Made by a program: the position numbers and the translations under genes. A stretch of 19,430 nt of DNA. Source: Minisyncoccota bacterium. Lineage in GTDB: Bacteria; Verrucomicrobiota; Lentisphaeria; Oligosphaerales; MVZH01. The stretch lies in the NCBI GenBank assembly GCA_021734725.1, contig JAIPIM010000032.1:1-19430 (forward strand). The letters are read 5' to 3'. Shown here one piece after another: positions 1 through 8,797 of the stretch (the first letter of the stretch is position 1; each line of letters opens with the position of its first letter). The notes beneath the pieces are model-generated. The model saw only the letters and a program-made list of their open reading frames with translations, searched no databases and was not told the origin of the DNA.

Positions 1-1
1 A

Positions 2-586
2 GAACTCAACCGCCATTACCTGAGTCGCTGGAAAGTATATTACCTATTTCAGAAAACCATCCCGGCCTCCGTGCATACCTGTCTCGAAGAAAGGGGGCCC
101 CGCATGGACCTGCGTGTTCAGCGTGAAAACGTGTGGATGGAGTTCAGCATCCTTCTGCCGGGAGACGGCCCGTTTGTCGTCTTCGAATGCACCGGCCGAT
201 CGCATCCGTCGCTACAAGCCCATGCGCGACAAATCCTGCCCGTTCCCATGCTGTACATCACAGGTGCCGGCGGCACAATTGCAGCCCGCAACCGGCGCGA
301 ATCACATACGTACGCGACACTCGTGCGTTACCTCTTCGCGTGGCGACCCGACCATGAAACCATCTATGGTCTGCTGTCCACACAAACTGAACAGCAACAG
401 CGAACTCAGTGGCCGCCCGGGGGCTATCGTTCCGTCTATGTGAACATGCCGCACATTCTCTGGTGCGCGGACCAGCCGCCCCCGCGGGACCCCAACCGAC
501 TGCAAGACTACGGCGAAGCGTTATGGCTGCAGGCACAGTGGCAGTTGCCGGGCCGACTCGCCCAACCAAAGGATGCTGAACCATGA
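2..586 (+). CDS. C-terminal part of an unrecognised protein (5' end possibly outside window)
   Basis: The frame is open from the first base of the window to the TGA at 584-586, giving up to about 194 residues. I do not recognise the family. The visible part is Arg/Pro/Gln-rich and apparently soluble: no membrane segment, signal peptide or repeat is evident. It contains an aromatic stretch (KVYYLFQKT) and a YVNMPHILWC segment. The gene probably starts upstream of the window. An internal ATG at 104 has an AAGGGGG run at 91-97 and could instead start a 160-residue protein. The stop overlaps the next start by four bases (ATGA at 583-586), so the two genes are probably cotranscribed and translationally coupled. 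Base composition and codon use look like those of the following gene, which supports a real coding region. Function unknown. Confidence 0.5.
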   Translation, partial: ELNRHYLSRWKVYYLFQKTIPASVHTCLEERGPRMDLRVQRENVWMEFSILLPGDGPFVVFECTGRSHPSLQAHARQILPVPMLYITGAGGTIAARNRRESHTYATLVRYLFAWRPDHETIYGLLSTQTEQQQRTQWPPGGYRSVYVNMPHILWCADQPPPRDPNRLQDYGEALWLQAQWQLPGRLAQPKDAEP

Positions 587-3500
587 GAAGAATTGCCATT
601 TTACTGATCATAACCTGTTGCCTCCCTCCGCACTTCGTGTCCGCCGATGACACCACGACGTGGGACTTTTTTGAACGTCATCCGCAATTGCAGGGATGGT
701 TCCCGTTTGGCATCTATGCCGGCGGCGGCACCCGTCTGTATGCCCCGGGCACCACTCAGAAGGAAAGAAGCGAATGGCTGATTGAACTCCAGGCGCTTCA
801 GGGCTGCAATGTCATCTGGGGCCAGCATCCCACGACGCGCAACATTGCGCGGAATGCGGATGATGAACCCGTAGGTTGGAACGCATTCGGTGAATGGTTC
901 TACGGAATCAACCTGCCCGAACATGAGATTCGCATCTGGCCGAGCCTGTCGCACTGGTTGCGCTACCGCAATCCCGTTTGGGGCGACCTTACGCGGAATG
1001 AGCCCCTGCCGTCCACCGCGGAATTGGCAAAGAGCGCCGAAGTACTCGCTCCGGTTCTGGACTTTGCTCGCCGCATGTACCACGAGTATCCACATACCAT
1101 TGTCGGCTACATCACCGACGACGAGCCTCACGCCGTGGCTTCCGCTGTAGCGGCGCAACGACTTGTGGAAACGGTTGCCGGAGCCCCGGCCATGACCTGC
1201 AAACCCTCGTGGGGCGGATTCCAGAGCTTCGCCGCACACATGCAACCCATGACCGGCGATTTCTACGTCACGCAGGATGGCGGCAATCACTCCTGGAAGA
1301 TTGCCGAATACATGACCTGGCTCCGTGAGAACCTGCCCCAGCGCGTCTTCTACTTCCTGCCCCTGGCCAGCGCCTACCAGGCGCATGAACAGACGCTGCC
1401 CGATCTCAAAGATTCGCGGCCGACAGCCGCGGACATGCGGATGCAGTTCTGGATGAGTTTTGCCGGAGGATGCAAGGGATACTTCTACTACCACCTGCTT
1501 TACGATCCGTTCTGGATGCGCGGCGAGGACAACCTCCTGAACCTTGTCCTCGAACCCAATGGAGATCTGTGGGGCGAAGTGGGCCGACTTTCCAAGGTGG
1601 CAACAACCATCGGCCCCTTCCTGCTCCCCTGCCGCCCGCTGAATTCCGATGGCATTGCGGTCGACTGCGGCGATGTGCATTTCATCGAGTATCGAGGCCC
1701 CGCACTGGGAGTCGGCCTCCTGCAGGATATAGTGCATCCCACACGCCATTTCATCGTGCCGTGGAACAATGACGTTCGCGGCCCACAAAAAGGCGTACTG
1801 CACCTGCCGGACGACCTCCTGGACGAACGCCAGGTATATGACATGCTGACCTTGAATAAAGTGGCCGTGCCGAATGGCACGCTCTCGGTTTCACTCGCCC
1901 CGGGCAGCGGCCACGTGTTTATGGTGGGCACGGCCGAAGACTTTGCCGTATGCGCGGACATTGTGCGTAAGGCACGTGTGCGGCATCCGCGGGTTGTCAG
2001 CCGTATTCGACGTAAACTGCTTGCCCGCCAGCCAGGTGCCGACACCACAGCCGTGGACACCCTGATCGAGCAGGCGAAAGCCGCCGAGACCGCGCGCGAT
2101 TGGACGGCGGCCGAGGCAGCCTATCGCAATGCCATTGCCGCCGTCGACGACGCCGAAAAAAACATGCCGAGACTTATCGCGACACGCCGGACTCTCGATC
2201 AACTGGCGGCGACGCTGTCAGATACCGATGACCTCTTGCGTACTCACTGGCGGGTTCTTGACTTGGACAAGGGATCCCGGTCGCTTCACACTAACCATTA
2301 CAGGAATCCCCGGGTGGGGGATGAGATCCGTCGCTTCATGGTACTTGTGGGACAATACCTCTCCAGCCGCATTGCCGAGCGCAACGGCGAACGCATCTAC
2401 GAGCATCTCCTGCTGGACCGTGCAACGATCCTGGTCGAACAGGCCCAGGCCAATCGTAAGGCCGTGCAAGAAGCCCTCGACAAGGCCCTCACCGAGAAGC
2501 GGCGGCCCATCCGCGTAGCCGTCTTCACACCAGACCGCCACGAAGTCGAATACAACTTGAATTTCGCCTGGATTTACAAGCACGCGCTCGCCCGGTGGTT
2601 CGTGCCGGATGCCCAGGGCATCCGGCGCGACCGCCAGGGGAAGGCCTGGGACCCCTCGGACTGGGATGTCACCTGGGCCCAACAGTTGCTGTTTTCCACG
2701 GGCAAAGCTCGCCTGTCACCCGCGTTGAGCAGTCACGCCGGTGATCTCGCCGAATTCGTTCGGAACGGCGGCGGACTGGTGCTGACAGGGGTTGCCGGTT
2801 TGCTCGCGCAGGAACTGGAGATCGAGACGGTAACACCCGACCGGGTTCGCGAAAGCAGCACATACAAGCAAGGTCTCTCCATAGGTCTAAGCCCGGCCCC
2901 CGGCATGGCGGAACACCCCGCCCTGGCCAGCTTGGATGGTGATTTTGCCTACACAAATGCCAGTTTTCCGGGACACGATTTTTTCGCCGAAGTGGCCTGG
3001 GAAGATTCGCGACCTTCGGGACGCGTGGTAGCAATCGAGTACGATCAACTGTTCGGCCCCATCGGCACTTACGCCGCCATGGTCGAATACAGCCTGGGTA
3101 AGGGCAAAGTCATGCTCTGCGGGGGGCGCGCTGTCGATCTGACGCCCGGCAATCCGTTCGGCATCCCGGGCGTGCGCCGGCCCGCCGAACTTCAGGCCAA
3201 CCTGAGAAGAGTTCTGCTGGACACCTTTACCTACGCCGCGGACGATCAGACCTACCTGCCCGATGCCGCCGACATCGCTGCCGCAATTCCAAGTGAACGC
3301 CCGTTTGTCCTGCCGATCGAGAACTGGAAGTTCCGGTTGGATCCCGAACGAGTCGGTGTGGATCAAGGATGGATGCGACCAGACATCCACGATGACAAGT
3401 GGGACTCGATCCGCATCGGCGCCAACTGGGAAAGCCAGGGCTACGATTACAACGGTGTCGCCTGGTATCGGCAGCGCGTGAAACTCCATAACCGACCCGG

Positions 3501-3759
3501 GCAACGCACCATGCTACATTTCGGGGCCGTCGATGAACAAGCGACGGTGTTTATCGACGGTAAACGTGTCGGGCATAACCAAGGCGAGCCGGAGGGATGG
3601 GAAGCCTGGGACCAACCCTTCGCCATGGACATTACCCCGTTCCTCACCGACGACGACCGCGAGCATCTTCTGGTCATACGGGTCCTCGACCACAGCTCCG
3701 CCGGCGGAATCTGGAAGCCTGTCTTTGTCCGTTATGAGAAAATGACACGCGACAAATAA
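583..3759 (+). CDS. Secreted multidomain glycosidase-like protein (TIM-barrel-like, GATase/ThuA-like and GH2-type jelly-roll domains)
   Basis: This 1058-residue protein starts with a clear signal peptide (basic MRR, hydrophobic ILLIITCCL, cleavage near VSA-DD, residue 21), so it is exported. Residues about 30-350 look like a glycosidase barrel: YITDDEPH at 176-183 resembles the acidic strand-end motif of such barrels, and a later GGCKGYFYY segment fits a barrel strand. Residues about 470-640 are helical and charged. Residues about 640-890 (IRVAVFTPD, then FVRNGGGLVLTGVAGLL) resemble class I glutamine-amidotransferase/ThuA-like folds found in beta-galactosidase trimerisation domains. Residues about 910-1055 look like a GH2-type sugar-binding jelly roll (GVAWYRQRV, VFIDGKRVG, LLVIRVLD). 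The start overlaps the preceding stop. Likely role: extracellular or periplasmic attack on, or binding of, a polysaccharide. Substrate and catalytic residues cannot be assigned; a catalytically inactive binding protein is possible. Confidence 0.8.
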   Translation: MRRIAILLIITCCLPPHFVSADDTTTWDFFERHPQLQGWFPFGIYAGGGTRLYAPGTTQKERSEWLIELQALQGCNVIWGQHPTTRNIARNADDEPVGWNAFGEWFYGINLPEHEIRIWPSLSHWLRYRNPVWGDLTRNEPLPSTAELAKSAEVLAPVLDFARRMYHEYPHTIVGYITDDEPHAVASAVAAQRLVETVAGAPAMTCKPSWGGFQSFAAHMQPMTGDFYVTQDGGNHSWKIAEYMTWLRENLPQRVFYFLPLASAYQAHEQTLPDLKDSRPTAADMRMQFWMSFAGGCKGYFYYHLLYDPFWMRGEDNLLNLVLEPNGDLWGEVGRLSKVATTIGPFLLPCRPLNSDGIAVDCGDVHFIEYRGPALGVGLLQDIVHPTRHFIVPWNNDVRGPQKGVLHLPDDLLDERQVYDMLTLNKVAVPNGTLSVSLAPGSGHVFMVGTAEDFAVCADIVRKARVRHPRVVSRIRRKLLARQPGADTTAVDTLIEQAKAAETARDWTAAEAAYRNAIAAVDDAEKNMPRLIATRRTLDQLAATLSDTDDLLRTHWRVLDLDKGSRSLHTNHYRNPRVGDEIRRFMVLVGQYLSSRIAERNGERIYEHLLLDRATILVEQAQANRKAVQEALDKALTEKRRPIRVAVFTPDRHEVEYNLNFAWIYKHALARWFVPDAQGIRRDRQGKAWDPSDWDVTWAQQLLFSTGKARLSPALSSHAGDLAEFVRNGGGLVLTGVAGLLAQELEIETVTPDRVRESSTYKQGLSIGLSPAPGMAEHPALASLDGDFAYTNASFPGHDFFAEVAWEDSRPSGRVVAIEYDQLFGPIGTYAAMVEYSLGKGKVMLCGGRAVDLTPGNPFGIPGVRRPAELQANLRRVLLDTFTYAADDQTYLPDAADIAAAIPSERPFVLPIENWKFRLDPERVGVDQGWMRPDIHDDKWDSIRIGANWESQGYDYNGVAWYRQRVKLHNRPGQRTMLHFGAVDEQATVFIDGKRVGHNQGEPEGWEAWDQPFAMDITPFLTDDDREHLLVIRVLDHSSAGGIWKPVFVRYEKMTRDK

Positions 3760-3813
3760 AGCGAGGGTATTCGGGCACCCCCTTAACCTACCGCTGTCGC
3801 CAGGAAACTTGAG

Positions 3814-3820
3814 AAAAAGG
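3814..3820 (+). promoter_or_regulatory. Ribosome binding site deciding the lyase start
   Basis: AAAAAGG lies eight bases before the ATG at 3829. It favours that ATG over the in-frame GTG at 3823, which would leave only a two-base spacer. Confidence 0.6.
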
Positions 3821-3828
3821 ACGTGACC

Positions 3829-5760
3829 ATGTCAACCCGTACCGGCTCCACCCACCCGCGCCTTCTTTTGCATATGCAACACCGCCGGGGATTCCGGTCC
3901 GTTGCTGAACTCAGAGACGCTGTCACGCACGGACATGCAAGGAAACTGTGGACGCAAGTACTGGAAGTTACGGATGAAGCAACCGGGACTGCGCCCCTGA
4001 CCGCCTTCACCCCCCTGCCCGGTCGGTCCCGGGAGAATATCAAACAGGGCAACCGGGAATACACAATCACCAACGCCGCCGGAAACCGCGTGCTTGCCTG
4101 CGCCCTGGCGACACTCGTTACGGACGATGACCGCTATCGAAAGGCCGCCCTGCAACAACTCGAAACGCTCTTCGATGAAAATGCCTGGCCGGAATGGCAG
4201 GACATTTTCCACCGGAACACCTACGATCTGGATGCCGACCTCCGTACGGGTATGTTGTGCCGAGATATCGGGCTGGCATACGACTGGTTGTGTCCGTCAC
4301 TCACGTCCGAAGAACGTCAATGGATTGTCGACGGCCTGGATCGCCGCGGCATCCAACCGTATCTACGTTCGGTCGAGCAAAATGCCTGGTGGGCCAACCG
4401 TATGAATAACTGGACCACCTGCATCGTAGGCGGCCTCGGCATCTGCGGCATGGCACTCAATGGAGAGCATCCACAGGCCGAGCAACTCATCGAAATGGCC
4501 GTGCCCTGCATGCGGAAGTATCTCGACCAGTACGGCCCCGAAGGCGAGTTCAACGAAAACCCGGCATATGCCGGCAGTACAGGTCTTCCCGTCCTGTTCT
4601 TCTCCGCCTATCGGTACTTTCAAGGCAAGAAAGAAAATTCCGCCGAACTCGGCTTTCTTCGGAAATTCTGTGTCTGGCAAATGTACATGACCGTGCCACC
4701 GGGAGTTACCGTCCCCTTTGGCGACGGCGGCCCCGACCGCCCAGCGTCACTGTGTGCATCCTTTGTCCCCGCCGTTGCAGCTGCAACTGAAGATCCCGTT
4801 CTGCAATGGTTCTATTTGACCCACGCCGACCATAACACCCGAAACCCTGTTCTCGAACTTCTGTACTACGACGCAACTCTCGCGCCAGAACCGCCGACCG
4901 TCGACGACTACCCCCTCGGACGCGCCTTCCCCGCCCACAGTGGAATCGTTTGCAGCCGCACAAGCTGGGATCCGAAAAATGCCGCCTGCGTGGTCGTCGG
5001 TAAAGCAGGCCATGGCGGGGTCAATCACACACACCCGGACGCGGGACAGGTCACGGTTCGCGGCTACGGGAAACGTCTGATTCGTGACTTGGGTTCCGTC
5101 AGCTACCCCAAAGACAAACGCCATTTTTATCCGTTCAACACAAGCGGCCACAACGTCCTGACGTTTAACGATCATGAATTGCTGTGGGACGAAAATCACA
5201 GAGCCCGGATCGTAAAAAGCGGTTTCGATAACCAGCAAGGAAGTTCATGGGTGATTGACACCACGGACCTTTACGAACACGCCAAGTCTGTCCGCCGCGG
5301 CGTCGTTCACCTGTTCCCTGGAGTCGTGGCCGTTCTGGACGAAGCTACATTTGACCGCGTGGGAAAGATTCGGCTGCGCTGGCATCCCGAAACCCCAGCC
5401 AAACCCGATGCGGACGGACACTTCGTCATACACAACGACACGGTTAAGCTCAGCGGGCGGATCGTCGCGCTCGACGGCGAAAAACTGCAATTCACCAACG
5501 GGCGTCACACATTCGAACCACCGTACACCAAAGACCGCATGGGGAACCCTCTCTCGCAACGTAATGAACCGTACATGGACACGGTCACCGAGTCCAAGCA
5601 CTGCCGGATCCTCTCCTTATTTGCCGTCTACGGACCCGACACCGAACCGCAACAATGGCAAGCGGCGGACAACGGCTGGCAGGTGACTACAAACAACGGT
5701 CCGGTATGCGTAAGAGTGGGGACTCGCGGGCTTCGTGCGGAAGCCGCAACACGCCAATGA
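3829..5760 (+). CDS. Heparinase II/III-like polysaccharide lyase, apparently cytoplasmic
   Basis: The 643-residue protein has the two-part layout of heparinase II/III-like and related alginate-lyase-type enzymes. These break uronate-containing polysaccharides by beta-elimination. The N-terminal half is an alpha/alpha toroid beginning HPRLLLHM, with NNWTT at 193-197 and an E-G-E-F-N-E-N-P-A-Y segment whose Tyr is residue 247, a plausible catalytic base. The C-terminal half is a beta-sandwich with the hallmark GHGGVNHTHPDAG (His395, His400, His402, Asp404) followed by the usual GKRLIRDLGS. No signal peptide or lipobox is visible, which is unusual for a lyase of this kind and suggests action on imported oligosaccharides. 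It lies 69 bases after the secreted glycosidase-like gene on the same strand, probably in one operon. Chondroitin, heparin, alginate or algal uronan substrates cannot be separated from sequence alone. Confidence 0.85.
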   Translation: MSTRTGSTHPRLLLHMQHRRGFRSVAELRDAVTHGHARKLWTQVLEVTDEATGTAPLTAFTPLPGRSRENIKQGNREYTITNAAGNRVLACALATLVTDDDRYRKAALQQLETLFDENAWPEWQDIFHRNTYDLDADLRTGMLCRDIGLAYDWLCPSLTSEERQWIVDGLDRRGIQPYLRSVEQNAWWANRMNNWTTCIVGGLGICGMALNGEHPQAEQLIEMAVPCMRKYLDQYGPEGEFNENPAYAGSTGLPVLFFSAYRYFQGKKENSAELGFLRKFCVWQMYMTVPPGVTVPFGDGGPDRPASLCASFVPAVAAATEDPVLQWFYLTHADHNTRNPVLELLYYDATLAPEPPTVDDYPLGRAFPAHSGIVCSRTSWDPKNAACVVVGKAGHGGVNHTHPDAGQVTVRGYGKRLIRDLGSVSYPKDKRHFYPFNTSGHNVLTFNDHELLWDENHRARIVKSGFDNQQGSSWVIDTTDLYEHAKSVRRGVVHLFPGVVAVLDEATFDRVGKIRLRWHPETPAKPDADGHFVIHNDTVKLSGRIVALDGEKLQFTNGRHTFEPPYTKDRMGNPLSQRNEPYMDTVTESKHCRILSLFAVYGPDTEPQQWQAADNGWQVTTNNGPVCVRVGTRGLRAEAATRQ

Positions 5761-5852
5761 CTTCAGGACCATTGGATTATCCCTATCAAAGACAGACGGT
5801 CACACTGCCCCCCCAAAAAAACCGGCTTTCAGGCTTATAATAACAGAAAAAA

Positions 5853-6743
5853 CTACAATACGCGCTTACCGCCCATTTGCTTGAACTGCCGCGGCGAAAG
5901 CCCCTCATGCTGCCGGAACACTCGGGAGAAATGAAAGGGATTGCTGAAGCCGAGGCGATCTGACGCCTCCCCTACACGCAAGCCGGCCAGTAACAATCCC
6001 TTGGCTTTCTGAACGCGCTGCCGCAAAATATAGGCATGAACGGAGTATCCGGTTTCCGCCTTGAATGCATGCGCCAAGGTGGATACGCTCACTCGGCAAG
6101 CTCTCGCCAACTCGGCAACAGTAGGCGAATACGATATGTCCGACGTGATCAAATGCTCGGCCTTGCGCACCAGTTGAGTCCGGTCCGCCTGGGCCTTCGC
6201 CGGCTCGGCAACAAGCTCCCCAAAAACGGCAAGACATAAGCCGACAGCCGTCAACTCAAATCCCTTTCGCCGATAGTGCAGCACGTCAACGGCCTGTTGA
6301 AGAATGGTCGTTAACCGGGAACTGACGGGTCGACTGAAAGGGGCATCCGGATCCAGCGTCAACCACGTCACTCCCGGTTGTACCGTTGCCTGAAGGCAGA
6401 TGTAGTGCCATTCCTCTGCACCCAGCGTGCGCTCGGAAAACACAACACCAGGAGGGATGACGTAGACACTGTCCGCTTCCACAGGCCAGGCATTGCCCCC
6501 ACTACCCACTTCTCCGCGCCCGCTGACCGTTAAGACAATCGTCCAAGTATCCGCTACGCAGTGCCGCCCCTCAAAACCCGGCTGCTCCAAGCTCCGCATC
6601 ACGGTGAGCCGCCCAATACCCGCACACGCCGCCTCCGGACAGGCGCCGTCCACATGCCCTCCCCCCGCATGGGGATGATCCTCGATGTGAACATGGCTCT
6701 CACGCGGGATTTCCGTTTCGCCGCAACGCACTGTGTTATTCAC
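5853..6743 (-). CDS. AraC-family transcriptional regulator
   Basis: This 296-residue regulator has an N-terminal cupin-like ligand domain (residues about 30-150; VIPPGVVFSE is a typical beta-barrel strand) and a C-terminal double helix-turn-helix (residues about 195-296). The HTH half contains TVAELARACRVSVSTLAHAF and LGFSNPFHFSRVFRQHEGLSPRQF, the AraC/XylS signature. I chose GTG at 6743 because GGAGG (6752-6756 on the complement) sits eight bases upstream. A longer reading from GTG 6821 adds 26 residues that lack family character and would cross the likely operator region. It is divergent from the isomerase-like gene at 6904 and convergent with the lyase gene. Most likely it activates the 6904 operon, and perhaps neighbouring genes, in response to a sugar or sugar acid. 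The inducer is unknown. Confidence 0.9.
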   Translation of the reverse strand: MNNTVRCGETEIPRESHVHIEDHPHAGGGHVDGACPEAACAGIGRLTVMRSLEQPGFEGRHCVADTWTIVLTVSGRGEVGSGGNAWPVEADSVYVIPPGVVFSERTLGAEEWHYICLQATVQPGVTWLTLDPDAPFSRPVSSRLTTILQQAVDVLHYRRKGFELTAVGLCLAVFGELVAEPAKAQADRTQLVRKAEHLITSDISYSPTVAELARACRVSVSTLAHAFKAETGYSVHAYILRQRVQKAKGLLLAGLRVGEASDRLGFSNPFHFSRVFRQHEGLSPRQFKQMGGKRVL

Positions 6744-6751
6744 CGGGGACC

Positions 6752-6756
6752 CCTCC
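6752..6756 (-). promoter_or_regulatory. Ribosome binding site deciding the AraC start
   Basis: CCTCC on the plus strand reads GGAGG on the coding strand, eight bases before the GTG at 6743. It is the only strong Shine-Dalgarno match near the candidate starts. Confidence 0.65.
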
Positions 6757-6778
6757 TGCCGCAAACGTACTCTTGTAC

Positions 6779-6818
6779 TTGCAGGATCACATATGTTTTT
6801 GCAGGAAAATGTATTTAC
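6779..6818. promoter_or_regulatory. Candidate AraC-type operator: two direct repeats 20 bp apart
   Basis: TTGCAGGA occurs at 6779-6786 and again at 6799-6806, exactly 20 bp apart, each followed by a similar AT-rich stretch. Direct repeats about two helical turns apart are the normal binding arrangement for AraC-family activators, such as the I1/I2 half-sites of araBAD. They lie between the regulator start (6743) and the isomerase-like start (6904), so either promoter could be controlled. Binding is inferred. Confidence 0.45.
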
Positions 6819-6836
6819 CACGGACCGTTATACCCG

Positions 6837-6848
6837 TATCTTAAGATA
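6837..6848. promoter_or_regulatory. 12-bp perfect palindrome in the divergent promoter region
   Basis: TATCTTAAGATA reads the same on both strands and sits 55 bases before the isomerase-like ATG, downstream of the direct repeats. It could be a second operator or simply part of an AT-rich promoter: TAAGAT at 6842-6847 resembles a -10 box, but I could not place a convincing -35 box at standard spacing. Confidence 0.3.
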
Positions 6849-6903
6849 TAAAACGGATCACACAAGTTGCCTGACTGAAAACCACAATCGGAGGTACTGA
6901 ATT

Positions 6904-8748
6904 ATGCCGTTGTACGAATCCCGTACGTTCGCGGAAAACCGTATTGACGTTGCACCCGAATGGCGTGATGCCTTGGTTATCGGACCGGACGCGGTAGTGC
7001 AAAACATGCTTGACCGCATAACCGACCGCGCGGACACCGGGCGCCCTCTTCGTGTCGCGTTCGACGGCTGGTACGACATCGATTGGCCAGCCATCCTCGA
7101 CACACTGAAAACACAGGCCGACGCAAAACGTATAACGCTCCAATTCCGCCCCATTGTCGACGTGTTCTGCTCACGCGACGAAATCGCCGATTACAAACGC
7201 GCATTCACTGAAACCGACGATCCCGGTTTTGGCGTGGTTAATGCCGATGGTCACATCATCGATCTTATGGACAACGGCAAAGTAAGCGACTTGAAACAAG
7301 AACTCGCCAACGACGCAAGCGGAGATGCCGTGGTGGTATACGGCTCAGGCGCCGCGGTCCCGGAACTGGCGGAAACATACGACGCAATCTTCTATTTCGA
7401 CAAAACACGGCAGCCTATACTCTGGGAAATGTGGGACGGCAAACTCATCCCGTTCGGGTGGAATGAACCGAAAACGGATTATTTCTGGAAAGACTATTAT
7501 TATTGCGACTACTACCTGCTGGAACGCCAGAAAGATTTTCTGATTCCACGCATGGACTGCTGGGTCGAAGGGACTGCCTACGAAAGCCTCAAACTGTTGC
7601 CGCGTAAGGCCTACGACGGTATCATGCAGACGGTCCTTCAGTATCCCATAAAAGAAGTCCCGATCTATCAGCCCGGCCCGTGGGGCGCCTACCGTTATAA
7701 AGATCTGGGCGGACAATTCGATGTCCCCGGACTCGAATGCAATGCCTGGAACGAACTGGCCGGCCCGGAACTGAGTATGCTCATTGATATCGGGCGGGAA
7801 GAAATGCTCAACATGCCGACGGTCAATCTCATGCAGTACGCCGAACAATGGCTGGGCAAGCATATCGCGCAAACCTACCCGGGCCTGTTTCCCATGGACG
7901 TGTGGCTGGACGACGGCTATTTCCCAAAACCGACACCGGCAGAACGTACCAGCATGCCGATACACAATCACCCGGGAACGGACTACGTGAAACGCGAATT
8001 CAAAGAACCCCTGGGCCGCTACGAAACGTATTACATTGCCGAAGCATACGAAGGCGCCAATACATGGATGGGATTCCACGATGATGCCGACATCGAAGAA
8101 TGGGAAGCTCTCTGCCGTGAATCGAAAAACCTGAAGGAAATACCCAACTGGAAAGAGTTCATCGCCAACTGGGACACCAACGTCGGAGATCTGTTCCTGA
8201 TTCCGCCCGGTACGACCCACGGACACGGCGGCAATCAAATGGTCCTTGAAATGGACACCTGCCCTTCCATCGCCGCCACGGAATATTCCTTCTTCATGTA
8301 CGATTTTGCACGGCATTCCTGGGACGACGAGACAAAAACAATGACCGGCAAGCCATGCAATATGCACCTCGACCACGGGTTTGCCGCGGATACATTCTGT
8401 CGCGCTTCCTGGGTGAAAGACCACCTGCGAGCACGACCAAATGTCGAAAAGTGGACGACCGAACACCAATTCGACCGCTATACATCGGATCCACGCATGC
8501 CGTTCGAGATCGAACGGTACCATTTCACCGCGCGCGCCGACGCCGATACCGAAGGCAAGTTCATGCACATTGTGACGCTCACCGTAGGCAACCAAATAAC
8601 CATACGCTCGAAGAGGGATCCCGAAAAGACAAATACCCTCCGCAAATGGCAGTCCGCGCTTGTGCCGGCATGCTTCGGAGAATACGAATTCGTCACCGAC
8701 GACGGCTGCCAGTGCACGATCGTGCAGATGAGGTGGAAAAAAGGATAA
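6904..8748 (+). CDS. Type I mannose-6-phosphate-isomerase-like cupin protein with an extra N-terminal domain
   Basis: The 614-residue protein has a C-terminal half resembling type I phosphomannose isomerases, zinc cupin enzymes that interconvert mannose 6-phosphate and fructose 6-phosphate. Candidate metal ligands are His354 and His356 in PIHNHP (usually Q-x-H-P), Glu374 in YETYYI, and His439 in IPPGTTHGHGG. The first 300 or so residues are not part of ordinary ManA. They contain strand-like VAFDGWYDI and VVVYGSGAA with a Rossmann-like feel but no Walker A motif, followed by a very aromatic stretch (YFWKDYYYCDYYLL). GGAGG at 6890-6894 precedes the ATG by nine bases. It is the first gene of the run divergent from the AraC regulator, so probably the main regulated gene. 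The catalytic substrate may differ from mannose 6-phosphate given the altered ligand and added domain; a sugar-sensing or sugar-acid isomerase role is possible. Confidence 0.7.
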   Translation: MPLYESRTFAENRIDVAPEWRDALVIGPDAVVQNMLDRITDRADTGRPLRVAFDGWYDIDWPAILDTLKTQADAKRITLQFRPIVDVFCSRDEIADYKRAFTETDDPGFGVVNADGHIIDLMDNGKVSDLKQELANDASGDAVVVYGSGAAVPELAETYDAIFYFDKTRQPILWEMWDGKLIPFGWNEPKTDYFWKDYYYCDYYLLERQKDFLIPRMDCWVEGTAYESLKLLPRKAYDGIMQTVLQYPIKEVPIYQPGPWGAYRYKDLGGQFDVPGLECNAWNELAGPELSMLIDIGREEMLNMPTVNLMQYAEQWLGKHIAQTYPGLFPMDVWLDDGYFPKPTPAERTSMPIHNHPGTDYVKREFKEPLGRYETYYIAEAYEGANTWMGFHDDADIEEWEALCRESKNLKEIPNWKEFIANWDTNVGDLFLIPPGTTHGHGGNQMVLEMDTCPSIAATEYSFFMYDFARHSWDDETKTMTGKPCNMHLDHGFAADTFCRASWVKDHLRARPNVEKWTTEHQFDRYTSDPRMPFEIERYHFTARADADTEGKFMHIVTLTVGNQITIRSKRDPEKTNTLRKWQSALVPACFGEYEFVTDDGCQCTIVQMRWKKG

Positions 8749-8797
8749 AAACCGGCATGACCCCTGTGTCCGTGATAAACAGCAACCAACGCGTCCG

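Noticed and set aside
601..1803. Antisense open frame of 400 codons opposite the secreted glycosidase-like gene
   Set aside because: Composition is that of a shadow frame; the plus strand has a signal peptide and domain motifs.
5761..5852. Terminator between the convergent lyase and AraC genes
   Set aside because: A run of C then A bases next to GGCTTTCAGGCTT looks suggestive, but GCC repeats there are direct, not inverted, so no stable stem forms.
6744..6821. N-terminal extension of the AraC regulator from GTG 6821
   Set aside because: No family character, covers the likely operator, and a strong GGAGG supports GTG 6743.
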